Below, piece by piece: positions 1-28,546 of a DNA stretch of 64,000 nt. The translations under genes and the position numbers were made by a program. This DNA comes from Dirofilaria immitis (lineage: Eukaryota; Nematoda; Chromadorea; Rhabditida; Onchocercidae). The notes beneath the pieces were generated by a model. That model ran no database searches, was not told the origin of the DNA, and worked only from the letters and a program-made list of their open reading frames with translations. Every line of letters starts with the position of its first letter. The stretch's first letter is position 1. The stretch spans positions 2,294,001-2,358,000 of the forward strand of contig JAKNDB010000110.1 of the NCBI GenBank assembly GCA_024305405.1. The letters are read 5' to 3'.

Positions 1-659
1 AATAAGATATAGTTTCGGATTATAAAGAATCTATATAAAACGTGCATTAATGAAACATAATGTTATGTAATGTTACATTTAGGATAGCTGGAAAATATTC
101 TGAATCCAGATCATTGCGCGTAATCTGTTTTGCTGGTTGATAGATAAAGTGACGTAAGTCGAAAGTATACGAATAACTTCCCTATTACTTCCTCATTCTA
201 TCCAATTTACATTTTCGTTGACAACAATGATATCTACCTGAACCTGTCGTACGCCCATATATTTCCCAAATAAATCCTTTAATGGTAATTACATTAGCAT
301 AAATTTCTCAGTTTTTACTTCTTTTTTATGTATAAGAAAATAAAAGGAAATAATCCAATAATTATTTACTATTTACTACTTATTTCCTATTTATTACTAA
401 TTAATTAATTATTTCTCTCAATTAATTGGGTATTGTCATTTCTGTAAATGCCATATCATATTTTTAAAAAATTTTTTTCAAATTTTTAAACATTTCAATT
501 AGTTTTTCTACCACACTTCTCAAAATATTTTCCGTCGAAATTTTCATAAAACTTTGTTAAAAGGAAATCATTTCTTTTTGTATAATTGCCCATAAAATTA
601 AAATATAAAGGAATTAAAATGAATGAAAAGTTAGATATTGAGGCTTTTCAAATTTTCAG
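1..659. other. Non-coding lead-in, probably intron of the RhoGAP gene
   Basis: Very A+T-rich. I see no exon here. The first recognisable exon of the RhoGAP gene opens at 660 right after a tttcag acceptor and starts in the middle of an SH3 domain, so this stretch is most simply the preceding intron and the true 5' exons lie before the window. Confidence 0.5.
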
Positions 660-3600
660 GTTGGCGATATAGTGTCTATTATAGAAAAAGTGACACCTTT
701 TAATAATGAAGATAAATCGTGGTGGAAAGCTAAACTGACAATTGCCAAAAACGAAAACGGCAAAATTGTTTTCGGCAGGAAATTTGAGGTATTTTTAAGG
801 AAATATAAAAATTTGTGATTTGAAAATCTTATTACCATAAATCTTTTTGGAGATTATTAGTGACGATTTAAATTTGGAAGAAAATGAGTTAATCGAATAA
901 TTGGCGAATAAAAATCTTGTAAAAGCATGAAATATAATAAAAATTTTCTTTAAATTCCTAAAATCTGTAACAGTAAGAATTTCCGGCAACTTTAAGCGTA
1001 CTTTTGTTTTGATTAACGCTTTATCTCTTTAAGATAAATACCTCAAGATAATTTCCATTTTTCCATTGGCTATATCATAAAAAGAATAAGGGACTCGAAA
1101 ATATGTTTGAGAAGTGTCAGGAACATTTTTCATAACAGGATTGATATATGAATTCACTATAACTGAAGTGTACCTGAATGGTACCATGAAATATACTGCC
1201 TGAGAGAACCGAACAATGTATTCAACTAAATTACGCTATTTTTAGAACATTTCAGGTCGGATTATTTCCTAGTGAGTGCGTCAAAATATTCGACGATAAG
1301 GAAGGACCTCCAGCTGGCCAACAGCTACTTTCTGCAAAAGAAGACGGATCGTCCAGCAGTGTCAATGGTCATGCTTTCTTAAACCAACCACAAATTTAAC
1401 ATCTACATCCAAGAAGTCAACCGGATGGCATCCACCTCGACGGGATCGCTCCTTAGTACGAGCATTGTTGCGTAGACATGCGGAACGACAAACTCCGCTT
1501 GTCTTCGGAACCGATCTTGTTGAATACCTGCAGAAAACCGGTGAAGATGGTTGGTTTTTCAAGATTTAAATTTCAATCCAATATATGAAGAACACTCTCC
1601 AGATGATGCACTGTATTTATTGCTGATTGATACGTAATCTTAAAGGCAGCAGTTATTCAACCATTTACTCTGAACTATCATCTATCAGCTAATTAGGTAT
1701 TCAATGATTAATTTAGTAAGGCACGAAGTTTGCGTATGTTTTAATATTCACAACAAATCCTGTATCCAAACACGTGTTAATGTTATATGCCATTTCTAAA
1801 TAATATTAAACGCCTATTCCAAAAGACATTAAGGTAATATTTGCTCATCAATTCTAATTGGCCAACAGTACTAACATGAATCCGAGTAATTTGTTAATTT
1901 ACGTAAGTTAGGTAATTATTGCGTTTATTTTTACAGTGCCACTAATATTGAAAAAATGTGTGGAAGTGATCGAAATGCATGGTATTGTTACTGGTGTTTA
2001 TCGCCAATGTGGTATACAGTCAAATATACAAAAGCTCAGGTTTAATTTTTGATTATTTCACTCATAAATCTTCGATTTCAATCTGTCTGTTTGCTACTCA
2101 TCTCTTCACTTTTCCTCGTTTTATAAACTTACGAAAGAGAAATTTTATTTCAAGCAAAAGTGCAGTATTACTGAACACCTATGATTCCAGGAATGGTTTT
2201 GATTCAGGACATTTACCAGATTTGCGTGATGAAGCTATCTTAAAAGACATTCATTCAGTTTCATCGCTTTTGAAGCAGTATTTTCGTCAGCTACCGAATC
2301 CATTATTCACATTCGAACTTTATCCAGAATTTATTGTAAGTTAAGTTTGATAGCAGGAAAATAGTCTTTAAATGTATTAGAATATTCTTAGTTTCATGAT
2401 AAACTTGCATGATTAAATTTAAAAAAAAATACGTTATTCACTCTTACTTGTTGAAAGTGATGGGAAAATTCGTTGAATGTTGATTCCAATCACTTGTAGA
2501 TGTAGTCGTGTTAACTTCGATAATTTGCGAAAACTGTCCGTAAGCTCGTAAATTTAATTTTAATGAAAATTATTTGCTTTTTTAGTAGACTAATATAATA
2601 TCCAGACTAATATCAATTTGATATTTCAGGGTGCATACGAAACAACTGATGATGAACAAGCCAATCGATTTAAAGACGTCATTGGAAGGTTACCACGTGA
2701 GCATTATCGGTAAAGATCATATATTGTTTTCAAGTATGAATATACATTATCTGTTTCAAATAATCGTTCGTTTTTAAGTGACGAAAGTTTAGAACGGGTA
2801 ACAGGAGTGATATTTTAACAGGTAAATAGCCAATGCATTTTTCAAGAATTACTAAATTCACTCATAAATTTGCGGTCATTCCAGCATCTTTTCCAAAGTT
2901 AGAAATTTTGCTCCGTCCAACAAATAATTATCTTTATTTTCTCTTTTGTAGGACAGCAAAATATTTGATTCGTCATTTGACTAAATTATGCCAATGTACA
3001 CATCTTACGGATATGAACTCCAAAAATCTTGCAATTGTTTGGGCTCCAAATTTGTTCAGGTTTTGAGTTTGCTGCAATTTTATTCCCTTCTTTTTTTTTA
3101 TATTTATATAGCATATAGAATTAAATTATTTCAAAAACTTTTCAAGTTTTTGAAATTTTTTTATTTTTGAACATTTCAGATGCCCACCGTGTATTGACGA
3201 CAATTCTGGTGGCAGTGATTCATCACTTTTGCAGGGTCTTAATGCTCAAACGGGTCTTTGTAATTATATCCTTGCCCATTCAGTATACCTATTCTCACTT
3301 GAAAATGATTCCCTTTCACTTCCAGAAAGTTCGTTCCCTAATTATAATATTATTTATAAGAATTTCTGTTTTTCATTTTTTACAGATTATTTTCAAATCA
3401 TCGAATTATCCATCTTAGAGAAAATAATAAATGATTGTTGAGCAAATTTTTTTGAAAATAAGTATGTTCAAAAATTTACCAACCATAATTTTCAGAATTT
3501 GTACTAAACTTTAAATTGAATGATCAATTTTTAACTGAAATCTTTATTACCAATCTTCTATTCTTTCATATCACTTTCCCAGGTTCTAATGCTGACATGT

Positions 3601-5739
3601 GATATCCACTAATTTAAGTTAACGATTAATTAATTAATTAGTTATCTGCTAAAATTATTCATGTGAAAGTTCTGTTATCTCTAGATACTGTAAGCAGATC
3701 ATCGGCATCATTATGTAATGCTGATGCGTTGTCACCAAACCTAAATCGCCGTCATTTTATCGATGTCAATGGTGGACCTTCGACGCTTCCAGCTTTTCAT
3801 ACCGTTATCGAAAGACCGCGGCACAGGTTGGTGGAATGATGCTATCATGCAAGAATAAGATGGATATGTGTTACTTATATTGAGTCAGTCTAAGATCAAA
3901 TATTCAAATTTAGGTTGGTATTTCAAATTTTAGACTTTCAACTGAAGATTAGAAAAAGATAAATTCAAGAATAGCGTTAATGTCTAGATAATTTTTGCGC
4001 TTATCAGCATAGTATCGATTCTTGTCTTTAAATTTGAGATTTAAATTAAAACACAGAGAGACAAATGTGCATTCTCGCGGCAAATGGCGGCGTATGTTAC
4101 GTGGTCCATCGATGGATAATGCGTTTGCTAGCTTACGTACACGATGGAAAAAACATGGTGAAGTGTGTTTAGACAGCGATAATTCGACTAACAGCGTGAA
4201 ATGGCGAAGGTATAGAGTTTTTTTCTTCAATATCTGCATGAGGCATAGCTGCATGTTTATGTAAATTAATATGTAAATGAATTTGAAATTCTGCATGATT
4301 TTCAAATTGTACATGCATTTTTAGGAGTCCCTCAGATATGCGAGCATCGCTGCGTGCTGCACGTAGTGCATCATTAATTTCATTCGTTACGAAAAGCGTT
4401 GAAGAATTTCGTAATGGCGTTTTACGAAGTTGGCGGCATTGTGCTCCGACATTACGTGATGATTCGATGACGAATGGTACAGGCGATGAACGACATTCAA
4501 CAGCAACAGCGGTTGCAACAGAACTTGTAAGACGTCGAGGCTTGACAAGTTTTCTAGCTAATGATCAGCAACCATCAACGGTAGGCAACAATAACTACCT
4601 ATTGAAATCATCAGTTTCAAAAAAATGTAAATTTTAGGACTATGCAAAGCATCGTTGCTTAGAAATGTTATAAAACATCAAAATTATCATTCGTAGAAAT
4701 CAAATGAGTTTATAAGAAGTTCGAAGAATTTAGTTTAAAAATTATTTCCAATTATTAAATATTTGCACAATGCTCTGATTATTGGCAACTTTTATCATAT
4801 GTTTCAGTCGACAGATACTAAATTAGAATCAAGTGTAAGAGGCAGTATTCCGGAAGCATTTTCGTTGGATACGAGTGATTCTGGTAATAGTCGACCTTCC
4901 TCAGTTGCTCAGTACGTTTTTTAAACTTTACTTTTTAAAGTACAAGAATGTATCATATAGAAAAGCGAATATTATTAAAGTTGATTTTGCTGTATTTTAG
5001 AAATGATTGTATCGATGATGGGGTGAGTTTGTCATCTGACAGTTATCGCTTTTTTGGCTTCTATGAAGATGAACAGCCACAGGAGGAAGGGACAAGTTTG
5101 CAAGATGCGAAGGAAGCGTGGATGAAACGAAGTAGGGCAAACGTTGAATCTGAAAGTGACTTGCGTGTAGCCTTTAATATGAGTGCAACAAGAGGCAAAA
5201 AAAATGTTGAAACCTGGGATTGGGGATGATTCCCGATCATCTTCAGCAGATGAATGGTCTGATGTTGCCAGAAGTAACAGTAGTAGCAGCACTGGCTCGC
5301 TACATAATGATTGTAGCAGATATGATAATGTTCCAATAGGTTTGTTTATATATTTTTTTAGTTTATCTTCTGCAGAAAATGCCAAGATATAATATAAATA
5401 AACCGTACAATATTTTATCTCATAGAGAGAAGTGGATCGGAAAGGTTACCGGACCATAATTCAATAGTCATTCATGATCCGATTTCAAAATTATTTTTAA
5501 TAATCAGTAGGACGTAGGCATAAAAATTGTATGAAATTCAAAAATCATTTGGCTTCTAAGTTTGGAGTAGGTTCAGTTGGTAAGAATTCCAGTTTTCTCA
5601 ATTTTTAAATCAAAAATTTTATTTTGCAGGTGAGAGTACTGGTGAAGGTCGCTATGTGGAAACACCACTATCATTTTATGATTTACCACAAAACAATGTT
5701 AAACCTGTTCGATCAAATGTTCAGCTGTACTTTCTATAA
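660..5739 (+). CDS. SH3-RhoGAP protein of the CdGAP/ARHGAP31-33 type, 5' partial
   Basis: GTPase-activating protein predicted to switch off a Rho-family GTPase (Rac/Cdc42 type) at the membrane or cytoskeleton. Exons read: 660-788, 1256-1360, 1414-1549, 1937-2039, 2191-2335, 2630-2709, 2952-3059, 3180-3328, 3685-3826, 4057-4209, 4325-4580, 4808-4911, 5001-5131, 5193-5339, 5630-5739. The first two carry the second half of an SH3 domain (VGDIVSIIEK...SWWKAKL...VGLFPSECVKIF). The RhoGAP domain follows from LVFGTDLVEYL through the arginine-finger loop GVYRQCG, QYFRQLPNPLFTF and NLAIVWAPNLFR. After it comes the block FIDVNGGPSTLPAFHTVIE, characteristic of CdGAP-type proteins, then a basic and Ser-rich tail ending YFL-stop. 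Two joins are ambiguous: 1361-1413 and 5132-5192 work as 53- and 61-base introns, or could be single-base sequence errors. The domain order and family are clear; the exact orthologue is not. Confidence 0.88.
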
Positions 5740-5786
5740 ATGCAATTATGTTATTTGAATTCAATCATTATTGTTTTGTTCCAGCA

Positions 5787-5792
5787 AATAAA
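5787..5792 (+). terminator. Candidate polyadenylation signal for the RhoGAP gene
   Basis: AATAAA lies 48 bases after the RhoGAP stop codon, a normal distance for a short nematode 3'UTR. Confidence 0.5.
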
Positions 5793-7929
5793 TGGCTTAT
5801 TCAACTTCTATTTTTTTCCCTACTACATTAAACTTTTAAATTAATCGAACGCATAAAATGCAAGTGAAATGAGATTGCTTAAAGATTGAAGTGATTGATT
5901 GCTTCAGTACTAATTCATCCAATATTTCTTAGACATAATTCCGATCAACGAATAATTTTTATCTTTGAAAAAGAAAAAGGTTTTCGAAATAAGTTTGCAT
6001 TAATTTTAAATATCAAGTGACAGGAAAGAAATGAAGCTCTAATTAGGAAATGATAAAATCAGAAATGCAACGAATTTCAAATCAACAAAATACTGAACAA
6101 CTCAACTGATATTAGTAAAATGAACTAAATTTTACTGAAAACAGTGCAGAGATTGCGGAGATATTGAAGAAATATTAATTCAATTTAAATTTGCGACATT
6201 CCAGCTATTGCAGAAATTATATTTTTTAATTCTAAAATATTTGTTTCTGCTCTTCGATTCTTAGTAATTCTCCCATCTCTCAATTAATTGAAGGCAAATT
6301 TCAATTAATTGCTTTAACTTTTGAGAATTTTAATAGTTGTTTCTATAAATTTCCTCTTTTTTTTAATGTTAAAGAAAATCTTTTGGCACTGAAAAAGATA
6401 ATTTTATCAAATGCACAATTATTCCAAAATGAATACTTAAATTCTGAAAAATTTTAGTATTTAAAAAGTAAAAGAAATCCTTCTATTATTTCCTATATTT
6501 TATCTTTATGAATTTTCAAATCATTCTGTTCCATTTTTCCAAGCCATTATCGTAATATTAAGACAGCTATGACAGTCTGAAATTCAATTTAACTTGAATT
6601 CATTAAGCCTAATTATTCCCAGAAAGGTTAAGCATTATCTAATAGATAAGAGAGATTGTTGAACTGTTTGAAAAGATCAAGAAATAATAAAATATACAAG
6701 AATATATGTATGTGCCGAAATTGCATTACTTTTATTAATACATCTTTCAATGTGGATAACATACTACGAATACGCCTAATTTTTTTTTTTTTCATCTTAT
6801 TATTTTCATTAGTTATTGAAAACAATTTTCCTATTCTTGGATTTTGACCCATCATATAATTATTGTTTTAAATATATTTTAATCGATATATATGCTAAAT
6901 ATAGAATTAAAAGGTCATTTATTTCGATAGAAAAAAAAACTTTAATAACGCTTATTTTAAAAAGTCAAAATATATGCTAACAGCTATTGCTATCATCTTG
7001 ATAGAAATTCCATTATCATACTCTTTCCAATCGAAAAATCAAAATATATGCGAAAGAGCTATTCGTTTATTTCACAAATAAACATCTACAATTATTGGTT
7101 GAACATTAGCAGTAGAACTATTATTTGATCTTTTCAATTATTCATCTCGTTATTCTGGATGAGATTGTCCGAAAACAAGAATCTTTTCCTTTTCCAAGAA
7201 TCGAGATTCTAGAATTTGCGCTGGATAAGCTATAGCCTATCTGCTACGTATTTCCCAATGACTATAATGCAACACATACGCAAACAGACAGACATGAAAA
7301 TGCAATAGCTCTAATGGCCTCGGTTGGTTAAGCCAATATCACTCAGCATTAAATCATTGATTGATGTTACGTGCTGGCTTCTTTTTTTTACATCCTTTTC
7401 CTCATATTATCGGAAAGGTTAGGGAGCGACTTACCGGGAGTTCGAGTTATTTGAGGGAGGAAAAGGTAGGGAAACAACGGGGAAAAGCAGTCCAAGATAT
7501 TGGATTTATGAAGTGAAATATTTTGTTTGTTTCTTTTCGCTGAATTTTTGCAATACATATAAATAATGCCTGCATAAGTTTGGTTTTAGATATTTCTTTC
7601 TTTTTTTTTTTTTTCACAAACGGAAAATGAAATAAAACTCTTGTATGAATCAAACGTTCGAGAATTTATTGGCTTGAATGAAATCATTTTATAATCCGAT
7701 AATCTCTCTTCTTTTTCTGAATTTTGCTAATCCTTTGTTTTCCGGATTGATGTGAAGTTTATCAAATAATAGCAATTATTGTTTACCGAACTTCATTGCT
7801 TCTTCGTCGTCAAAGAATAATGCTGCTTGAAGTTCGAACAATTTAAAACAAGTTTCAACTATCCATCAAACAGTCAAATATTCCCTGTTTTGTTGAATCT
7901 TCGCAATGAAGCCGTGAAAATGAAGGAAT

Positions 7930-8335
7930 AGTTGAATCAGCGTTTAGTTTCTCCACTTTTTCTCATCTATTTTCTATTCTATTTCTCTTTTTATTCTTCT
8001 CGATTCCATTCCATTTTCAACCTATTTCATTTCATTTTTGTTCTCTCCCAATCCATTCTGTTCTATTCTATTCTATTCCATTCCACTCCAATCTATTCCA
8101 TTCCATTCTGTTCTTGTGCATTTTATTCTCTTTCACTCTGTTTTATACCATCCCATTTGCGTTTTGCAAATGAGCGATTTTAAATACCTTAAAAAACTTC
8201 GACTGCCTACCATATGTATAATATAATCATTATCAGCTCTTCCATTTCTATTCTATTTCATTATATTCTATACTCATTCATTTTACTATATTCTATTTTT
8301 ATTTTTTTCATTCCATTCTATTTTATATTTCATTC
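7930..8335. repeat. TTCTA/TTCCA pentamer low-complexity tract
   Basis: The plus strand is a degenerate array of ATTCT, ATTCC and related pyrimidine-rich pentamers, densest at 7990-8160 and resuming at 8245-8335. Open frames across it translate only to Phe/Ser/Ile-rich low-complexity peptide. Confidence 0.75.
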
Positions 8336-8430
8336 AATTGCAACGGAAATCTGCGATAACAAAATAAATTTCTTACAGTGCCATTTAATTTAAAGAAGTA
8401 TTTGAATGGAAATTGATTTAAATTTACATT

Positions 8431-8575
8431 CGCTGATATTATTTATATATTTCTTATCGGCTGAAGCATATATTATATATTTCATATCGGCTGAAGCATA
8501 TATTATATATTTCATATCGGCTGAAGCATATATGCTGATATCATTTATATATTTCATATCGGCTGAAGCATATAT
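8431..8575. repeat. 30-bp tandem repeat, about 4.5 copies
   Basis: The unit beginning ctgaagcatatattatatat is present as two identical 30-bp copies (8461-8490 and 8491-8520), a diverged copy before them and a copy expanded to 42 bp after them. All unit lengths are multiples of three, so an open frame happens to run through (ISAEAY repeats), but there is no gene context. Confidence 0.85.
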
Positions 8576-8878
8576 GGTGTGTTCGTACAGTTCCGATAGT
8601 GAAATTGAATAAATTTCATTTAATAAGAAACATTAACATTTCACATTTCATATTACATTACTTATGATTTACAGCTTTCTAATTTATTCGTTTAATTTAG
8701 ACATTTTTTCTTTGCAGAAGTACGTGTTCTGATAAAACTGACGTGCGTCATTATGAAAATTACTAAGTTACATCGTATCATCACGAGAACTGCAAGATGA
8801 CATAATTTCATTTCTTTTTTTTTTTCATCTATTGATATAGTTGAAACCGTGTATCATCATCTTATTGTTTTCTATCTT

Positions 8879-8980
8879 AGATATGAAATTTAATAACATC
8901 ATAAAACAAATGAAATATTTAAAGAGGATAGATATGAAATTTAATAACATCATAAAACAAATGAAATATTTAAAGAGGAA
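8879..8980. repeat. 51-bp direct repeat, two copies
   Basis: The unit starting agatatgaaatttaataaca occurs at 8879-8929 and again at 8930-8979 with no difference that I can see, so the duplication is probably recent. Confidence 0.85.
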
Positions 8981-11900
8981 ATATGAGGCTTATTTTAACA
9001 CACTATACTTTTATGTTAAATTCGATATTTTTTTAAATAAAGCTTTTCACTGATAAGAAATACTAATATTTCGTGCTATTTAATTTTTCACTTATTATAT
9101 GTGATTTATTAATTTATTAATAATTCTTTTTTATTATTTATTCTTTCATTAATTTATTTCGATATTCATCCTAATTGACTGATCAATTGAATTCAGCAAA
9201 TGATTGTTAGTGTTTTATTCGATATTAATCTGACTTATGAAGATCTCTGAAAGCTATTAAAGTAATACTAAAGAGTTAAAAATTTATTCCCACAATTTTT
9301 GTTGTAGTATTGAATAACACAAATGATATGAGTTGCAGATCCTTGTTGTGAATCTCGAATAAATTTAATAATTAGGTTATCATTATCTCTTTCTCGTATT
9401 ACTGACAGATAATTTCAAATTATGATTATACATACACTAAGGGAATTTTCACTACTCTATAAAATTGGAATTTTAAAATCATTGTTGCTAGATGTTCTCA
9501 AAATTTTGGCTCCAAAATGATTAAAATCAATTTTATGTCATCGATTTATTATTAGCTTCGTGGTTTATAGAAGGAGACAGGGTGAAAGGGATAAATTTAA
9601 CTTGGATTTGAAAAAAATATCCATTTAGCTTATTTCTTTGTAAACAAATTAGAATTATGCAACATTTTTAGAAATAAAATGAAAGACAAGAGGTTGAATG
9701 TCATGGTGTTTCTTTCTTTTTTTTGTATATTTTGCGAAATAAGCAATAAAAATTGGTTGGCTTAGTCTTCTTGCATCATGAAGTTTCAAGGGATTTAAAA
9801 CTTTTGGTATTCTCTTGATGCGTCCTTTTTAGTTAGACAGATGCCTTCCTCATTTGATGATTTGAAAGAAACAGAAAAATGAAAAAGGAATTCAAATTGA
9901 TAAAACAAGTTTTCTTTTGTTTTTTCCGATAATTATTGACAAAATATGAGATTATTGAAGACATCATATATGCTTTGTATTTATGCTGAAATTGAAGAAA
10001 GTAAATTGCGGGCATCATTTTCGTGTCGTGAAATTATGCTAAATGCATAGATTAAAGTAAGGATCAAGTTTTCAAATTCCAATTAAAATTATTTTTATTA
10101 TAATAGGGAATTATCATAATATTCCTGACGACATGATTATATCATTTCGAATAAATTCGTAGTAAATTATTTCCTCTTTTTTTCAAATAAAAATGTAAAA
10201 TGTTTGTTTGAATGATTCATTCCTTTTCATTTAATTTTTCATAAATGAAATGAATTGCCGTTTGAAGGAAAAGGGGTAGGAATCTTTTCAAATTTTTGTT
10301 ATACACAACAATAAAGAAAGTCTTTCTTCTTTTCCTTGTCTCGTCTTTGTCCCTAACGGAGTTGACACTATATCATTCATCGATACTGTCTCGTCGAGAA
10401 ACAAAAAAAAAAAAATAGAAGAAATTCTACGATTCATGCCATCCATCCAGTTGCATTCCTTACTGAGTATATTTTCAAAAATAAGTTTAGGATGTCGATT
10501 TTTTGATTTTTATTTTAAATTGCACTGATTCATTTTGCGTTCGTTTTCTTCACCTTTTCGATACTTTTCCTGAGTAAAAAGATAAATGCTAATAATTTGA
10601 TTGAAAAATTGTTGTGAGTCAAAAATTTCTTTAGTATGCAAAATTTCATCAGCTTTTGATGTAGCATTTGTTTACATTATGGTTATCATAGAAATTATCT
10701 TTGTTTATATGTTCTTAATTCATTATTCATCATGATTATGTGTGATATATTGTTATGTTTACTTCAGGAAAATAACAATTACCATGTATGGTAGCATTGA
10801 TTTATCTGAGGTTTATTATTAATAGTGAAACAAAATTCGAAAAGATAAATTACGAATACAAGTCGTATCTGTAAATTTAAAGAAAAATAAATAGCACCTT
10901 TGAAGAACAGAAAATTGAAGACATCGGAATGAAAAAGAAAAAGTATATGGTAAAACTAATAGCTAAACTTATTTCAGCAACACAATTCGAATCTAATTCA
11001 GTATTGCTATTTGAGTTGTTTGCAAATTATTTATAAATTTTACGAAAATATAAATTATTCATAAATAGTTGTTTGGAATGTTAGTTTTATTTGTTTTTTT
11101 TTGAGTAGTTTTATTATCTTCGAAAATATGTCGTTCAAATTCTAATTCTACTAAGAAAAAAAGATGTTATTATTGAAATACTGGAAGAACTTTATCCGTC
11201 ATCTCATACCGATGATCATTAAAAAATCGGAAATGAAATTTTTGGAAAAATTAATTTCAAGATTGAGCATCATTTTTTCTTTTTTTCTATTATTCAATTG
11301 TTTATCGTTTTCTGCAAGCCATTAAACACATTATCATTTTACCAAAAAATTCGTTATCGGTCATTTGATCTATACCGTAATGAATTCATAAATCAGTTGA
11401 TGTGATTGATCGGTTCCTATCTACCTATTTATAGCGAATTAATCTATCCATCAACAATTTCTCCCTTCCTATCTGCAAAGAATCGTTCTTTGCAAAACGA
11501 AACAATTCGATAGTTTTAATTTCATTGTGATATGATGTCGTCATCTGATTGAAGCAATCAACAAAGCTGTTGGCTCCCAAGACAAATTTTGATTGCAGCC
11601 AATCTTGTGGTTGACCATTATCATATTTCTTTTTTCTTTTTTGTGTACATAGAAATTGCTTGCAAATTATTTCGAGTAATTGTGGAGCAAGCATTCTTGA
11701 TGTATTAAAAATGCTTGTTAACGATATTATATGCAAAATTTTGTCACTTTATATAAAATCTTGGAATTTTTGATAATTATCATTTACATATAAATCCCGT
11801 CATGATTACTCCCGAAAGTTTTCTCAGAGGAAAACTGAAGGTTCCATAGATTGAACATCAATCATATAATCTTTGCTAAAAATAACGTATTATAATAATA

Positions 11901-12586
11901 TAATATGCAGTAGTAAACTTTCCTGTTTTAATACCATAGAAATACCTTTTAGGTTATTAGGAAAATTTTTTCTCTCACATCTACTACAATAGATATAATA
12001 CAAAATTAGCAGCAAAAAAGTTATCAAATTTAAGGAAGCTTAAATAAATAAGATGTTAAAATCAAAATTATTAGATTTCAACAATATAAAGTGATTAAAA
12101 TTATTAATTTCTAATTAAGAATTGAACAACAACATTTCCGTTATAGTTAAATCAATGAAACCTTTAAAGATTAAAGAAACGGTGAAAATTATGATAGAAA
12201 GTATTAAATTATTTTCAATATTTGCTTTTTTTTCATTATTTTGTCTTAAAATTTTATCACTCATAAAATAATATTGTTTAGCAAATGATTAGAGATCGGG
12301 ATTGTTTAAATTATACATAACAAATATTCGTCCTAAAAGATCGACCATATATCATTTCTATTTTCAAAAAAAAATTAAATTTCTGCGATATATTGATATA
12401 TCATTCGAACTAGTTTATTTTGCTGAAAATAAATAGACACATAATTTTATCGTTGTCACTTTTTTCTTTCTTTTTTTTTAACATCATTATTACTACTGTT
12501 TGTCGAACGCTTCATTTGTATGCTGTGCTCTTTTTCGAAATATCGTTTATAAAATTTGTTGCATAAAATTTTCATTATAATTTGGC

Positions 12587-12588
12587 AG
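12587..12588 (+). promoter_or_regulatory. Likely spliced-leader acceptor of the MRP gene
   Basis: A tttggcag acceptor sits 17 bases before the MRP start codon and I see no cis exon upstream. This fits trans-splicing of a spliced leader giving a 17-base native 5'UTR. Confidence 0.5.
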
Positions 12589-12605
12589 GTCAAAGAAGTA
12601 AAATT

Positions 12606-28546
<15,941 letters not shown>

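Larger units (their letters stand above)
5740..12588. other. 6.8-kb gene-poor gap before the MRP gene
   Basis: No exon of a recognisable family on either strand. It holds the RhoGAP 3'UTR, poly-A/T runs, a pyrimidine pentamer tract (7930-8335), a ~30-bp tandem repeat (8431-8575) and a 51-bp duplicated unit (8879-8980). The longest open frame is a 103-codon one on the minus strand (11425-11736), which I cannot assign. The gap also serves as the upstream region of the MRP gene. Confidence 0.6.

Noticed and set aside
7305..7450. tRNA-like appearance (a gcctcggttggttaagcc stretch and a later gttcgag)
   Set aside because: No acceptor stem pairs, the spacing of the two boxes is wrong and no anticodon arm can be drawn.
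11425..11736. 103-codon minus-strand ORF as a gene or transposon remnant
   Set aside because: No family resemblance, no splice or terminal-repeat context; listed only as a curiosity in the gap.
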